A stretch of DNA of 64,000 nt from Candidatus Sodalis pierantonius str. SOPE (GTDB taxonomy: Bacteria; Pseudomonadota; Gammaproteobacteria; Enterobacterales; Enterobacteriaceae). Position numbers and translations under genes: made by a program. Below, piece by piece: positions 29,149 through 38,989 of the stretch (position 1 is its first letter; each line of letters opens with the position of its first letter). Under the pieces are notes generated by a model. The model saw nothing but the letters and a program-made list of their open reading frames with translations, was not told where the DNA came from and did not search any database. Where the stretch lies: NCBI RefSeq assembly GCF_000517405.1, contig NZ_CP006568.1, positions 4,092,001 through 4,156,000 on the forward strand, in the 5' to 3' direction.

Positions 29149-29817
29149 TTATAATACGACGCGCACCTGTCCGGCGGTGGTGACCGTGCCGCTGGCCTGT
29201 TGGCCGGAATCCATTTTTACCTTGATAGCGTCGTTGCCCAGCGCTTTGCCCGCGCTGTGCAGCGCGAACCCGTCGCCGCCGGCGATGACGGTTACCCTTT
29301 GTCCCGAGCGGATGAGCCAGGCGCGCCGCAGCATGGCGGCGGTCAGCGGCTGACCGCTGCCGATAATGCGCTCGCTGACGCTGGCCGCACTCCGATCGCG
29401 CAATGGCGGTACCGGCAGCAGATCCAACCGGCCGGTGCGCCAGTCGATGCCGTCATCGGTAAGTGTCTGGCGCGCCGCAATGGGCCGCGCCGCCACCAAA
29501 TAGCGGTCGGTCACCTGCACCACAACCTGGAGGTAACGCGTCTGGCCGCCGCATACCATGCGTAGACTGAGATTGCCCATCACGCGGGTACGCGAAGGCA
29601 GGGAAAAAAGCGGCTCCGCGCAGGTTAGCCGCCGTTCGGCGGGCGTCACCACCTGCACACGCAGCGACAGCGGCGCCGGACTAAACTGGCGCTGCATAAA
29701 CGCCGTCAGTCGCGCGGTCAACGCATCTTCGGCGGCGGCCTGTGTGGCGCAGAGCAATAGCACGCCGGCTGAGTCGTCGCGCCGCCTGGCGAATGAAACC
29801 GCACCGCGCCATCGCAC
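29149..29817 (-). CDS. flgA: P-ring assembly chaperone FlgA
   Basis: 222 residues from GTG 29817, the usual FlgA length. A longer in-frame start at 29928 adds 37 Arg-rich residues with no signal-peptide character. After a poor signal sequence (GVLLLCATQAAAED) come the SAF-like domains with LTCAEPLFSLP, YLVAARPIA, LTDDGIDWRTGRLD, IIGSGQPLTAAMLR and SGQRVTVIAGG. FlgA is periplasmic and helps FlgI form the P ring. The N-terminal region up to AAAED may be damaged. Confidence 0.85.
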   Translation of the reverse strand: MRWRGAVSFARRRDDSAGVLLLCATQAAAEDALTARLTAFMQRQFSPAPLSLRVQVVTPAERRLTCAEPLFSLPSRTRVMGNLSLRMVCGGQTRYLQVVVQVTDRYLVAARPIAARQTLTDDGIDWRTGRLDLLPVPPLRDRSAASVSERIIGSGQPLTAAMLRRAWLIRSGQRVTVIAGGDGFALHSAGKALGNDAIKVKMDSGQQASGTVTTAGQVRVVL

Positions 29818-30346
29818 CAGGTCGGCAGAGGGGGAATGGACGCCGTGCCGTAGGGCGTACCGCCGCGTTGTCCTGCGTCGTTCTGACCTTGCGCGCCGGC
29901 GCCTGACGTCATGTTCATTGTCACTCATGCCTCATTGTTGTCTGCGTGGTCAGCGGGCATCAGGCGTCTGTCTCAAGATGCATTCCTGTTGGCGCCTGGC
30001 GGCGGTCTGCTCGCGCCAGACCGGGTGTTTCTGGCTTCCGGCTGGCTATCAATCTCAAGACGGCTTGTTTTTGGCGGGGGCTTTCGGTTTCTGGCGCCGT
30101 CGCCGTCACTCGCGTTTTAACCTCGCTGCCGTTATCGCTGTGGCTATTATCGCCTCTATTACTGCCTTCGCCGCCGCTATCGTCGTTGCCGCCAGCGACC
30201 GCTATCACGGGGAAATAGTTTACCTTGCCCCCACAGGCCAATGGTGAAAATAGCCCTCCTTTTCGTCCTTATTCGGGCGATGGGCCAGGTAGCATTAAGC
30301 ATAAGCTGTGCCTCATAAATAATTAGCCTTAAAATATTGAATCTGC
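29818..30346. other. Divergent flgA / flgB promoter region
   Basis: 529 bp. It should hold the FlhDC-dependent class II promoters of flgA and flgB, but I cannot assign the boxes. The stretch 29930-30240 is GC-rich, of low complexity and open in several frames without family features. The last 90 bp before flgB are AT-rich. Confidence 0.45.
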
Positions 30347-30760
30347 ATGCTTGATAGGCTCGATGACCTGATGCGGTTTCAGCAAGAAGCCCTCAATTTA
30401 CGCGCGCAGCGCCAGAACATCATCGCTGCCAACATCGCCAATGCCGATACCCCAAGCTATCAGGCGCGCGATATCGATTTCTCGGCGGAATTATCCAAAG
30501 CGTTGACGCAGGGGCGGGCCAGCGGCGAGACATTATCGCTGACCACCACCTCCAGCCGCCATATTGCCGCGGCCAGTACCACTGAACCCGCAACCGAGCT
30601 TCTGTACCGCATTCCCGATCAGCCGGCGATGGACGGCAACACGGTCAACATGGACAGGGAGCGTACGACTTTTGCGGATAACAGCCTGCAATATCAAACC
30701 GGCCTGACCCTGCTGAGCGGTCAGATAAAAGGCATGAATACCGTATTACAGGGGCAATAA
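30347..30760 (+). CDS. flgB: Flagellar proximal rod protein FlgB
   Basis: 137 residues and intact: MLDRLDDLMRFQQEAL, then the rod/hook signature NIIAANIANADTPSYQARDIDF. The C-terminal helix ends MNTVLQGQ. FlgB joins the rod to the MS ring in the periplasm and is exported by the flagellar secretion system. It leads the flgBCDEFGIJ transcript, with flgC 3 bp downstream. Confidence 0.97.
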   Translation: MLDRLDDLMRFQQEALNLRAQRQNIIAANIANADTPSYQARDIDFSAELSKALTQGRASGETLSLTTTSSRHIAAASTTEPATELLYRIPDQPAMDGNTVNMDRERTTFADNSLQYQTGLTLLSGQIKGMNTVLQGQ

Positions 30761-30763
30761 GCC

Positions 30764-31156
30764 ATGGGGATGACCTCAATTTTCGCCATCGCCGGTTCCG
30801 CGCTCAATGCGCAGTCCGAGCGCATGAACGTGGCCGCCAGCAATCTGGCCAACGCCGACAGCGTCTCCGGCCCTGACGGCCAGCCCTACCGGGCCAAACA
30901 GGTGGCGGTGGCGGCGGGGCAGGTCATAGGCAGCGTTCAGGTCAGCGATGTTCTCGAGTCGACGCAGCCGGATAAATTGGTGTATCAGCCGGGGAATCCG
31001 CTGGAGGATGACAAGGGTTATGTCCGCATGCCCAATGTCAATGTGGTGAATGAAATGGTGGACAGCATGTCCGCGTCGCGCAGCTATCAGGCCAATATCG
31101 AAGTGCTGAATACCGCCAAAACATTGATGCAAAAAACGCTGACGCTCGGTCAGTAA
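30764..31156 (+). CDS. flgC: Flagellar proximal rod protein FlgC
   Basis: 130 residues and intact: MTSIFAIAGSALNAQSERMNVAASNLANAD is the rod signature region (given here only to locate it), and the C-terminal coiled region is VNEMVDSMSASRSYQANIE. It is slightly shorter than the usual 134 residues. FlgC polymerises with FlgB and FlgF beneath the distal rod FlgG. Confidence 0.97.
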   Translation: MGMTSIFAIAGSALNAQSERMNVAASNLANADSVSGPDGQPYRAKQVAVAAGQVIGSVQVSDVLESTQPDKLVYQPGNPLEDDKGYVRMPNVNVVNEMVDSMSASRSYQANIEVLNTAKTLMQKTLTLGQ

Positions 31157-31168
31157 CGGGAGACCGCA

Positions 31169-31834
31169 ATGAGTGTAGCCGTAACGTTAAATGAAACTGC
31201 CTCCAGCGCCAGCGTCGCGAGCACCACGTCCAGTAGCGGAAGTGAAAGCAGCGCGGATTTACAGAATAACTTTCTGACCCTGCTGGTGGCGCAGTTGCGT
31301 AATCAGGATCCCACCAATCCGCTGGACAACGCCGAACTGACCACCCAACTGGCGCAGATCAGCACCCTGAGCGGCATTGAAAACCTTAATACCACCTTGG
31401 GATCGATCTCCGGCCAGCTCACAACCAGCCAAAATTTGCAGGCCACCACCCTGGTAGGGCACGGCGTGATGATCGACGGCAACACCATCCTGGTCGGCAG
31501 CGACAGCTCCACCACGCCCTTTGGCGTTGAGCTGGACGCCGCGGCCAGCGATGTGGTGGTCACCATTCAGGATGCCAGCGGTAACACGGTGAAAACCGTC
31601 AACCTGGGCAGCCAGACCGCCGGCGCGCACGCTTACAGCTGGGACGGCACCGACGATAGCGGCGCCGCGGTGGCGGAGGGCTCCTATACCTTTACCGTCA
31701 GCAGCAGTAGCACTACCGCCACGGCGCTGAAATACGCCGAGGTGTATGGCGTGAGCAACAACGACGGCATCACGCAGCTCAATCTGGGCCTGTCGGGGAA
31801 TGTCACCCTCGATAAGATCAAACAGATTATTTAA
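31169..31834 (+). CDS. flgD: Hook-capping protein FlgD
   Basis: 221 residues and intact. The N-terminal export region contains the conserved LQNNFLTLLVAQLRNQDP block, followed by PLDNAELTTQLAQI. The C-terminal Tudor/FnIII-like domain includes GAHAYSWDGTDDSG and FTVSSSS. FlgD caps the growing hook so that FlgE can polymerise, then is discarded. Confidence 0.97.
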   Translation: MSVAVTLNETASSASVASTTSSSGSESSADLQNNFLTLLVAQLRNQDPTNPLDNAELTTQLAQISTLSGIENLNTTLGSISGQLTTSQNLQATTLVGHGVMIDGNTILVGSDSSTTPFGVELDAAASDVVVTIQDASGNTVKTVNLGSQTAGAHAYSWDGTDDSGAAVAEGSYTFTVSSSSTTATALKYAEVYGVSNNDGITQLNLGLSGNVTLDKIKQII

Positions 31835-31888
31835 CGACTAATCAGGGCGCGCAGGCGATGCCGCGGCCACACCCACAGGAGAGCATCA

Positions 31889-33077
31889 ATGGGTTTTTCA
31901 CAGGCGGTCAGCGGGTTAAACGCCGTATCAAGCAATCTGGACGTCATCGGCAACAACATCGCCAACGCCGAAACCAGCGGCTTCAAATCCGGCTCGGTCT
32001 CGTTTGCCGATGTGTTCTCCAGCTCGAAAGTGGGGCTGGGGGGTGAAAGTGGCCTCCGTGACCCAGAATTTCAATGACGGGACGGTGAGCACCACCGATA
32101 ACGGCCTCGACGTCGCCATTTCCGACAACGGCTTCTTCCGCCTGGTGGACGGCAGCGGCGCCGTTTATTACTCGCGCAACGGCGAATTTTCCCTCAACGC
32201 GGATCGTCAGTTGGTCAACAGCAGCGGCTATGTGGTGACGGGCTACGCCGCCAGCGGCAACCCTGCCACCATCCAACAGGGCGCCGACCCGGTAGCCCTG
32301 ACGATACCCAGCCAGGGGCTGTCCGCCAGCGCCACCACCAGCGGCTCGATGGTGATGAGCCTGACCTCCAGCGCGACGTCGGTCGGCACCACCGCTTTCG
32401 ACCCCGACGATAGCAGCACCTACAGTTTTTCCCAGCCGTTGACGACCTATGACAGCCTGGGCAACCCCCACAACGTCAGTCTGTATTTCGCCAAAACCGA
32501 GGATAACACCTGGGAAGTCTACAGCGTAGACAACAGCAACGGCGATGGCACCGTCAATGACGTCGGCACGCTTAATTTTGACACGAACGGGCAGTTGACC
32601 GGCACCGATACGTTTTCCATCAATATGGCCGCGCTGAACGGCGCGCCGGCGCAGACCTTCAACCTCTCCTTTGAAGGTACCCGGCAGCAATATGCCAGCA
32701 GCAGCGTAAGCAGCCAGACGCAAGACGGCTACAGCGCCGGCGATCTGACCAGTTATACCATCAATGACGACGGGACCATTTCCGGCACCTACTCCAACGG
32801 TAAAACCCAGCTCCTGGGCCAGATCGTGCTGGCGAATTTCGCCAACCCGCAGGGGTTGCAGTCCGACGGCAACAACCTGTGGTCCGCGACCTCGGGCCAG
32901 GCCATCGTCGGCCCCGCCGGTAGCGGCACGTTGACCAGCGGCGCGCTGGAGTCGTCCAACGTCGACCTCAGCCAGGAACTGGTGAATATGATCGTCGCCC
33001 AGCGTAATTATCAATCCAACGCGCAGACGATCAAAACCCAGGATGCGATTTTGCAAACGCTGGTCAGCCTGCGCTAA
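31889..33077 (+). pseudogene. flgE: Hook protein FlgE, +1 frameshift in a G-run
   Basis: Starts MGFSQAVSGLNAVSSNLDVI. An extra G in the run at 32037-32042 breaks the frame after SSKVGLG, ending translation at 32077. The remainder (VKVASVTQNFNDGTVST, GLDVAISDNGFFRLVDG, to NAQTIKTQDAILQTLVSLR) is fully open to 33077. The gene has a single lesion. Confidence 0.95.
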
Positions 33078-33095
33078 CCGTAACGGGATAATCCT

Positions 33096-33848
33096 ATGGA
33101 TCACGCCATCTATACCGCCATGGGCGCAGCCGCGGCGTCGCTGGATCAGCAGGCGGTGATTGCTAACAATCTCGCTAATGCGTCCACCACGGGGTTTCGT
33201 GCCCAGCTGTCCGCCGCGCGCGGTGCCGGTGGAGGGGGAATCGCTGCCGACCCGCACCCTGAGCGTGGCTTCGACGCCGGGCGCGCTGATGACGCCAGGG
33301 CCGATTGAGACCACCGGCCGATCGCTTGATGTCGCGCTCGGCGGCGATGGATTCCTGGCGGTACAACTGCCCGACGGTCAGGAGGCCTATACCCGCAATG
33401 GCAATATACAGCAGGACGCCGACGGCCAATTGACGGTACAGGGCTATCCGCTGATGGGGCAGAACGGCCGGCTGGTGGTGCCGACGCAGGCTTCCCTCAC
33501 CATCGGCGACGACGGTACCGTCTCGGCGCTGGGCGATAGCGATGCGTTAAATACCGTCGGACCGGTGGGGCAACTGAAACGCGTCACTGCCGAGGCTGGC
33601 ACGCTGGTGCGCGGCGATGACGGCCTGTTCCACCTCAACGATGACGCGCAGGGCGCGCAGGCGCCGCTGCCGAATGACAATGCCGTCAGCGTTATGTCCG
33701 GCATGCTGGAAGGCAGCAATGTCAATACGGCCGAAACGCTGGTGGATATGATTGGCACCGCCCGCCGGTTTGAAATGCAAATGAAGAGGTGATAGCCAGC
33801 GTGGATCAGAATGCCCAGCAGGCCAATCAACTCTTATCCCTCAGCTAA
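33096..33848 (+). pseudogene. flgF: Proximal rod protein FlgF, two frameshifts
   Basis: Starts MDHAIYTAMGAAAASLDQQAV and shifts near 33220 (RAVPVEGESLPTRTL lies in the next frame). That frame runs through SLDVALGGDGFLAVQ and ARRFEMQMK. A second indel near 33785 gives an early stop, while the true tail (VIASVDQN to LLSLS) ends at 33848. FlgF is the last proximal-rod subunit. Confidence 0.94.
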
Positions 33849-33866
33849 TTGCAGGAGAGCCAACGG

Positions 33867-35159
33867 ATGATCCGTTCTCTGTGGATTGCCAAAACCGGTC
33901 TGGATGCCCAGCAGACCAATATGGATGTGATATCGAACAACCTGGCCAACGTCAGCACCAACGGCTTTAAGCGCCAGCGCGCGGTGTTTGAGGATTTACT
34001 GTATCAAACCGTCCGCCAGCCGGGCGCGCAATCGTCGGAGCAGACCACGCTGCCCTCGGGGCTGCAACTGGGCACCGGGGTGCGTACCGTCAGCACCGAG
34101 CGGTTGCATAGCCAGGGCAACCTGGAGCAGACCGACAACAGCAAGGACGTGGCCATTAACGGTAAAGGTTTTTTCCAGGTGCAAATGCCGGACGGCTCGA
34201 CCGCCTACACCCGCGATGGCTCGTTTCAGGTCGATCAAAACGGCCAGATGGTGACTTCCAGTGGTTACCCGATTCAACCGGCTATCACCATTCCCGACAA
34301 CGCGCTTACCGTGACCATCGCCCGCGACGGCGTGGTGAGCGTCACGGTACAGAGGCAAGCCAACTCCACGCAGGTGGGGCAGTTGACGTTGAGCAACTTT
34401 ATCAACGAAGCGGGTCTGCAAAGTCTGGGGGAGAATCTCTATCAAGAGACCGACTGTTCGGGCGCGCCCAACGAGTCCACTCCCGGGCAAAACGGCGCGG
34501 GCGCCAGCGCCAGCGGCAGCCGGGTGCAAATCAATCAGCTGTCGGGAGGACGGATAAACAATGGCGCGGTGATTGAGCGGGAATTACCCAGCACCTTCGA
34601 CCACAGTCCGCTGTTATCGCTGCAGCTCAAGACGGAAAACTTCAGTTTGTCCCAGCGCATCAGCGACGCCATTAATCGCTTTAACGGCATGGGCGTCGCC
34701 CGGGCGCTGGATGCCCGCACCGTCGAAGTCAGCCTAACGGCCGACAACAGCGCGCAGGTTCGTTTTCTGGCGCAAATCCAGGATATCGATATCGCCGTCG
34801 GCCAGATGGATGCCAAGGTGATCATCAACTCACGCACCGGTTCGGTCGTGATGAATAGGAATGTCACCCTGGATAATTGCGCGGTGGCGCAGGGCAATCT
34901 TTCCGTGGTGGTGGACAGCCAACTAAACGTAAGTCAGCCGGATACCCCCTTTACCAACGGCAATACCGTGGTCACGCCGCAGACCCAGATTTCCGTGCGG
35001 CAAAACGGCGGATCGCTGCAAAAAGTCGAATCCAGCGCCAGCCTCAATAATGTTATCCGCGCGATGAACGCCCTGGGCGCGACGCCGAACGATCTGATGT
35101 CGATCCTGCAAGCGATGAAAAGCGCCGGCTGCCTGCAGGCCGAACTGGAGATTATCTGA
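33867..35159 (+). CDS. In-frame FlgG-FlgI chimera created by deletion (flgH lost)
   Basis: 430 residues from ATG 33867 behind AGGAG. Residues 1 to about 210 are distal-rod protein FlgG (MIRSLWIAKTGLDAQQTN, NLANVSTNGFKRQRAVFEDLLYQT, SSGAPNESTPG-type end). From about residue 213 the protein is the second half of P-ring protein FlgI (SGSRVQINQLSGGRINNGAVIE, VINSRTGSVVMNR, QPDTPF, LMSILQAMKSAGCLQAELEII). The junction NGAGASASGS falls where flgG and flgI both code for GAG. The 3' end of flgG, all of flgH and the 5' part of flgI, including its signal peptide, are gone. Neither parent function is likely. Confidence 0.95.
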   Translation: MIRSLWIAKTGLDAQQTNMDVISNNLANVSTNGFKRQRAVFEDLLYQTVRQPGAQSSEQTTLPSGLQLGTGVRTVSTERLHSQGNLEQTDNSKDVAINGKGFFQVQMPDGSTAYTRDGSFQVDQNGQMVTSSGYPIQPAITIPDNALTVTIARDGVVSVTVQRQANSTQVGQLTLSNFINEAGLQSLGENLYQETDCSGAPNESTPGQNGAGASASGSRVQINQLSGGRINNGAVIERELPSTFDHSPLLSLQLKTENFSLSQRISDAINRFNGMGVARALDARTVEVSLTADNSAQVRFLAQIQDIDIAVGQMDAKVIINSRTGSVVMNRNVTLDNCAVAQGNLSVVVDSQLNVSQPDTPFTNGNTVVTPQTQISVRQNGGSLQKVESSASLNNVIRAMNALGATPNDLMSILQAMKSAGCLQAELEII

Positions 35160-35926
35160 TGCCGCTGATGCAGAGCATGGATCTTTCCCCCGCCTATGAC
35201 GCCAATGCGCTGAATAAACTGCATCAGCAGGCGGCGGCTCAATCGCCGCAGGCCCTGAAAGCGGTGGCGAAACAGGTCGAGGGCCTGTTCGTACAGATGA
35301 TGCTGAAAAGCATGCGCGATGCGCTGCCCCAGGAGGGGCTGCTGGATAGCCACCAAACGCAGCTCTACACCAGCCTGTACGATCAGCAGATAGCCCAGCA
35401 GCTCTCCGCCAAAGGGCTGTGCTGGCGGATATGATGGTGAAGCAACTGAGCCCCGCCCAGGGGGGGCGGCTACGCCGGACGGCACGACTACCGCCCAGGG
35501 CGGACTGCCCGCGCTGGCCCCCGGCGCTGGCGCCTATATGCCCCCCGCGCTGCTGGGGGAAATGCTGCGGCGCGGCAAGACGAGGAGGCGACGCCCGCGG
35601 CAACGGTATCTGCCGGCGGCGGCAGCTTCACCGACCGGCTCGCTATTCCGGCGATGATCGCCGGCGCCCGCAGCGGCATATCCCATCATTTAATTTTGGC
35701 GCAGGCGGCTCTGGAATCCGGCTGGGGTAAGCGTGAAATCCCCACCGCCGACGGCAAACCCAGCCATAACCTGTTCGAGATTAAGGCCACCAGCGATTGG
35801 CAGGGCGCATCGACCACCGTAATGATCACGGAATACGAAAACGGCCAGGCGGTGAAAGTTCCCCAACGTTTCAAAGTGTACGACTCTTATTTGGCGGTGA
35901 TTGAAGATTATATTCAATTGCTCACC

Positions 35927-36981
35927 CGCTTTGTTGAATAAATCCGAAATTTGTGACGACTTCCTCCCTATCAGGGCGATTGTTACATGATGCGGACGCT
36001 GTTTGGCATTCCTAACAGCGTGATCCGGTTAAGCGCTTTGACCATTGCCATAACCTCACCTACCTGCGCGTCATAGTCATGCAGACTCAGATGACCACCC
36101 AGAAGTGTTTTAAACCGGAACATGGCCGTTTCAGTCAGTGAACGCCGGTGATAACCTACTTTCTTTTTCCAGGTATCGTTATTGCCGCTCAGATGCTGAT
36201 TTGCCACCGCATGGTTACGCTCATGGTATCGAGCTGGCCAATATTGCGCACCACTTCGCGGTGGGATAAGCGGCTTTATTTTTTTCCTCAGCAAAGCATC
36301 ATGACAGTAACGCGTATCGTAAGCACTGTCAGCCGACGCTTCCCTGATTTTCCGGTGGGTTTGGTTAATCAGCCCGGGCAGCGCCTGCGCATCTATCGTA
36401 CCGCTTAGCGATAAATCGGCACAGATAATTTCATGTGTCGCGCTATCTACTGCCAGATGAAGCTTGCGCCATACTCTGCGCCTCTCAGCCCCATGCTGCC
36501 TGACTTTCCATTCGCCTTCGCCGAAGATTTTCAGGCCGGTGCCATCGATGACCAGGTGTGAGATTTCGCCGCGGGTTGGCGTTTTTATGCTGATGTCGAC
36601 GGTTTTTGCTCGCCGGCTGACCAGAGAGTAATCTGGGCAGCGCAGCGACAGCCCCATCAGTTTAAAAATCGCGTCAACGAAACCCTGTAACGCCCGGAGC
36701 GAAAGGTTAAACACGCGCTTTATCATCAGAACCGTGGTAATGGCCATATCGGTGTAGTGAAGCGGCCGGCCACGATGTTCAGGTGGTGTACTCTCAGTCC
36801 ATGCAGCAATGGCTGACTCATCAAGCCATACTGTCATGTCCCCCCGCTGCCTGAGCGCATTGTTGTATGCGGGCCAGTTGGTGATTTTAAACTTTTGCTT
36901 TGCCATGGGGACCTGATGTTGAAACGAATGTAGTGATCAGAGCCGCCAGTCACCTAAAAGTTCGATTTATTCAACAAAGCC
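35927..36981 (-). mobile_element. IS903-group element, copy 2 (intact)
   Basis: 1055 bp with complete inverted repeats and a perfect 9-bp duplication TTGCTCACC at 35918-35926 and 36982-36990. It is inserted in flgJ. This is the cleanest single copy in the window. Confidence 0.97.
35983..36906 (-). CDS. IS903-like transposase
   Basis: 307 residues, the IS903 length. The DDE triad falls at Asp121 (VIDGTGLK), Asp193 (SADSAYDTRY) and Glu259 (SLTETAMFRFK), exactly the IS903 positions. Intact, so it could act on other copies and on the mini-element in flhC. Confidence 0.95.
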   Translation of the reverse strand: MAKQKFKITNWPAYNNALRQRGDMTVWLDESAIAAWTESTPPEHRGRPLHYTDMAITTVLMIKRVFNLSLRALQGFVDAIFKLMGLSLRCPDYSLVSRRAKTVDISIKTPTRGEISHLVIDGTGLKIFGEGEWKVRQHGAERRRVWRKLHLAVDSATHEIICADLSLSGTIDAQALPGLINQTHRKIREASADSAYDTRYCHDALLRKKIKPLIPPRSGAQYWPARYHERNHAVANQHLSGNNDTWKKKVGYHRRSLTETAMFRFKTLLGGHLSLHDYDAQVGEVMAMVKALNRITLLGMPNSVRIM

Positions 36982-37212
36982 TTGCTCACCACCAATCCCC
37001 GCTATCGCGAGGTGGTGAACGCCAAACATCCCGAAGAGGGGGCCTATGCGTTACAGCGCGCCGGCTACGCCACCGATCCCGGCTACGGGGAAAAATTGGT
37101 ACAGATTATCGGCCAATTGAAAGATACCGCCCACCGGGCGGTAAAAGCCTATACCCATGATTTAAGCTCACTGTTTTAATAACGCCCGGCGAATTCTTTT
37201 TTTTACGCGCTC

Positions 37213-37239
37213 TAAAGTTTAGCCCCTTAGCGCCGTTAT
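37213..37239 (+). promoter_or_regulatory. Sigma-28 (FliA) promoter for flgKL
   Basis: TAAAGTTT (37213-37220), an 11-bp spacer and GCCGTTAT (37232-37239) match the consensus at 14 of 16 positions. It lies in the 124-bp gap between flgJ and flgK, 65 bp before the flgK ATG, as expected for class III expression of flgKL. Confidence 0.82.
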
Positions 37240-37303
37240 TTTTTAATTGCCGTAATGATTCGCCGGTTTTTTTTATTCATATACCCGGAATAAAGGAAAT
37301 GAC

Positions 37304-38947
37304 ATGTCCAGCCTATTATACAATATCGCTTCCTCCGGATTAAAAGCCGCGCAGATAGCGTTGGCCACGACCTCAAACAATATCAGTAACGCCTATGTCG
37401 ACGGCTATAATTTGCAGCGGGTGACGCTGAGCGAGGCTCAGCAAAGCGGGGCGCTGGGAAACGGCGTCACCGTCACCACCGGCATCATCCGCGCCTATGA
37501 CTCGCTGGTGGTAGGGCAGCTACGCGCGGCGTCCACTTCCGCCGCCGCGGCCAGCACCTATTCGGATAATATCAGCCAGATTGATAACCTGCTGTCCGAT
37601 TCGGATACGGACTTATCCACCCAGATGAGCACCTTTTTCGCCTCGCTACAGGCGTTGTCCTCGGCCGCCAGCGATAGCGCGGCGCGTCAGACGGTGATCG
37701 GCAGCGGACAGAATCTGGTTAGCCAGTTCAGTAGCCTGGACAATACTCTACGCGATATGGATAGCGCCATCGATAGCCAGCTCTCCGCCACCGCCGATCA
37801 AATCAACACCTACGCGAAACAGATTGCCACTCTTAATGCCCAGATAGCCCGTCAGGGCACCGGTTCAGAGTCCAATGCGCTGCTGGATCAGCGCGACCAA
37901 CTGGTCAACTCGCTCAATCAATTGGTTGGCGTCAATGTGACGGTGCAAGACGACAGCACCCTCAGCCTGACTATCGGTAGCGGCCTAACCCTGGTGCAGG
38001 GCAGCAGCGCCTATTCATTAGCGGTGGTGCCGTCCTCGGCCGATGCGTCGCAAATGGCGCTGGCCTACGATCGCGGCAATGGCACTCTGAGCGAGATCGA
38101 CCCTGCGACGCTCACGGGCGGCAGCCTGGGCGGTATGCTGAGCTTTCGCGATGGCGCGTTGGCCGACGCCCGCAATCAGCTGGGGCAAATCGCGCTGGCG
38201 TTCGCCGACAGCTTCAACCAACAGCATCAGGCCGGGGTAGATCTGAATGGCGATGCCGGCGGCGATTTTTTCACCCTCGGCAGTCCAACGATAGTGAGCA
38301 ACACCCGCAATAGCGGCAGCGCGGTGCTGAGCGTGGCGTTTACCGACAGTACGGCGGCCAAAGCCAGCGACTACATGGCCAAATATACCGCGGACGGCTG
38401 GCAAATTACCCGCAATAGCGATGGCGCCAGCGTGGCCTATACCCCCGCGACCGACGAGAGCGGCGCCACCGTTTTGAGCTTCGAGGGCTTGAGCCTTTCT
38501 GTGAGCGGTACCCCGAGCGTCAACGACAGTTATCAATTAAAAACGGTGTCTAACGTTATTCAGGGCCTGAGCGTTGCCATCACCGATCCTGCCCTTATCG
38601 CCGCGGGGCAGGCGGACGACGAGAGCGGCGACGGCGATAACCGCAATGCCGAAGCGCTGCTGGCATTGCAAAACACCAAACTGGTGGGCGGTAGCGCCAC
38701 CCTGTCGACCGCCTATGCGTCGTTGGTCAGTAAAGTCGGCACCCAGACCAGCAATGCCAAGATTACCGCCGAAACCCAGGCCAGCATGGTAAGCCAGCTG
38801 ACCGAAAAGCAGCAGTCGATTTCCGACGTTAATTTGGATGAGGAGTATGTGGATCTGCAGCGCTATCAGCAGTACTACCAGGCTAATTCCAAGGTCATGA
38901 CTACCGCCGGTACCATTTTCGACGCTTTATTATCGGCGCTTGGCTAA
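37304..38947 (+). CDS. flgK: Hook-filament junction protein 1 FlgK
   Basis: 547 residues and intact. N-terminal D0 helix MSSLLYNIASSGLKAAQIAL with NNISNAYVDGYNLQ, a variable middle domain, and the C-terminal D0 helix SDVNLDEEYVDLQRYQQYYQANSKVM. FlgK is exported with the help of FlgN and sits between hook and FlgL. It is expressed from the sigma-28 promoter upstream. Confidence 0.97.
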   Translation: MSSLLYNIASSGLKAAQIALATTSNNISNAYVDGYNLQRVTLSEAQQSGALGNGVTVTTGIIRAYDSLVVGQLRAASTSAAAASTYSDNISQIDNLLSDSDTDLSTQMSTFFASLQALSSAASDSAARQTVIGSGQNLVSQFSSLDNTLRDMDSAIDSQLSATADQINTYAKQIATLNAQIARQGTGSESNALLDQRDQLVNSLNQLVGVNVTVQDDSTLSLTIGSGLTLVQGSSAYSLAVVPSSADASQMALAYDRGNGTLSEIDPATLTGGSLGGMLSFRDGALADARNQLGQIALAFADSFNQQHQAGVDLNGDAGGDFFTLGSPTIVSNTRNSGSAVLSVAFTDSTAAKASDYMAKYTADGWQITRNSDGASVAYTPATDESGATVLSFEGLSLSVSGTPSVNDSYQLKTVSNVIQGLSVAITDPALIAAGQADDESGDGDNRNAEALLALQNTKLVGGSATLSTAYASLVSKVGTQTSNAKITAETQASMVSQLTEKQQSISDVNLDEEYVDLQRYQQYYQANSKVMTTAGTIFDALLSALG

Positions 38948-38989
38948 CGCCATCGCTGCCCGTTTGTCGTGCCGTAAGGGGAAACCACC

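Larger units (their letters stand above)
35159..37179 (+). pseudogene. flgJ: Rod-cap/muramidase FlgJ, frameshifted and split by an IS
   Basis: The N-terminal rod-cap part (LKAVAKQVEGLFVQMMLKSMRDALP) ends at a frameshift near 35410, and a second shift occurs near 35640. The muramidase domain follows (ARSGISHHLILAQAALESGWGKRE, HNLFEIKA). An IS903-like element at 35927-36981 interrupts it with target duplication TTGCTCACC. The gene resumes at 36991 (NPRYREVVNAKHPEEGAYALQRAGYATDP) and stops at 37179. FlgJ opens peptidoglycan for the rod. Confidence 0.95.
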
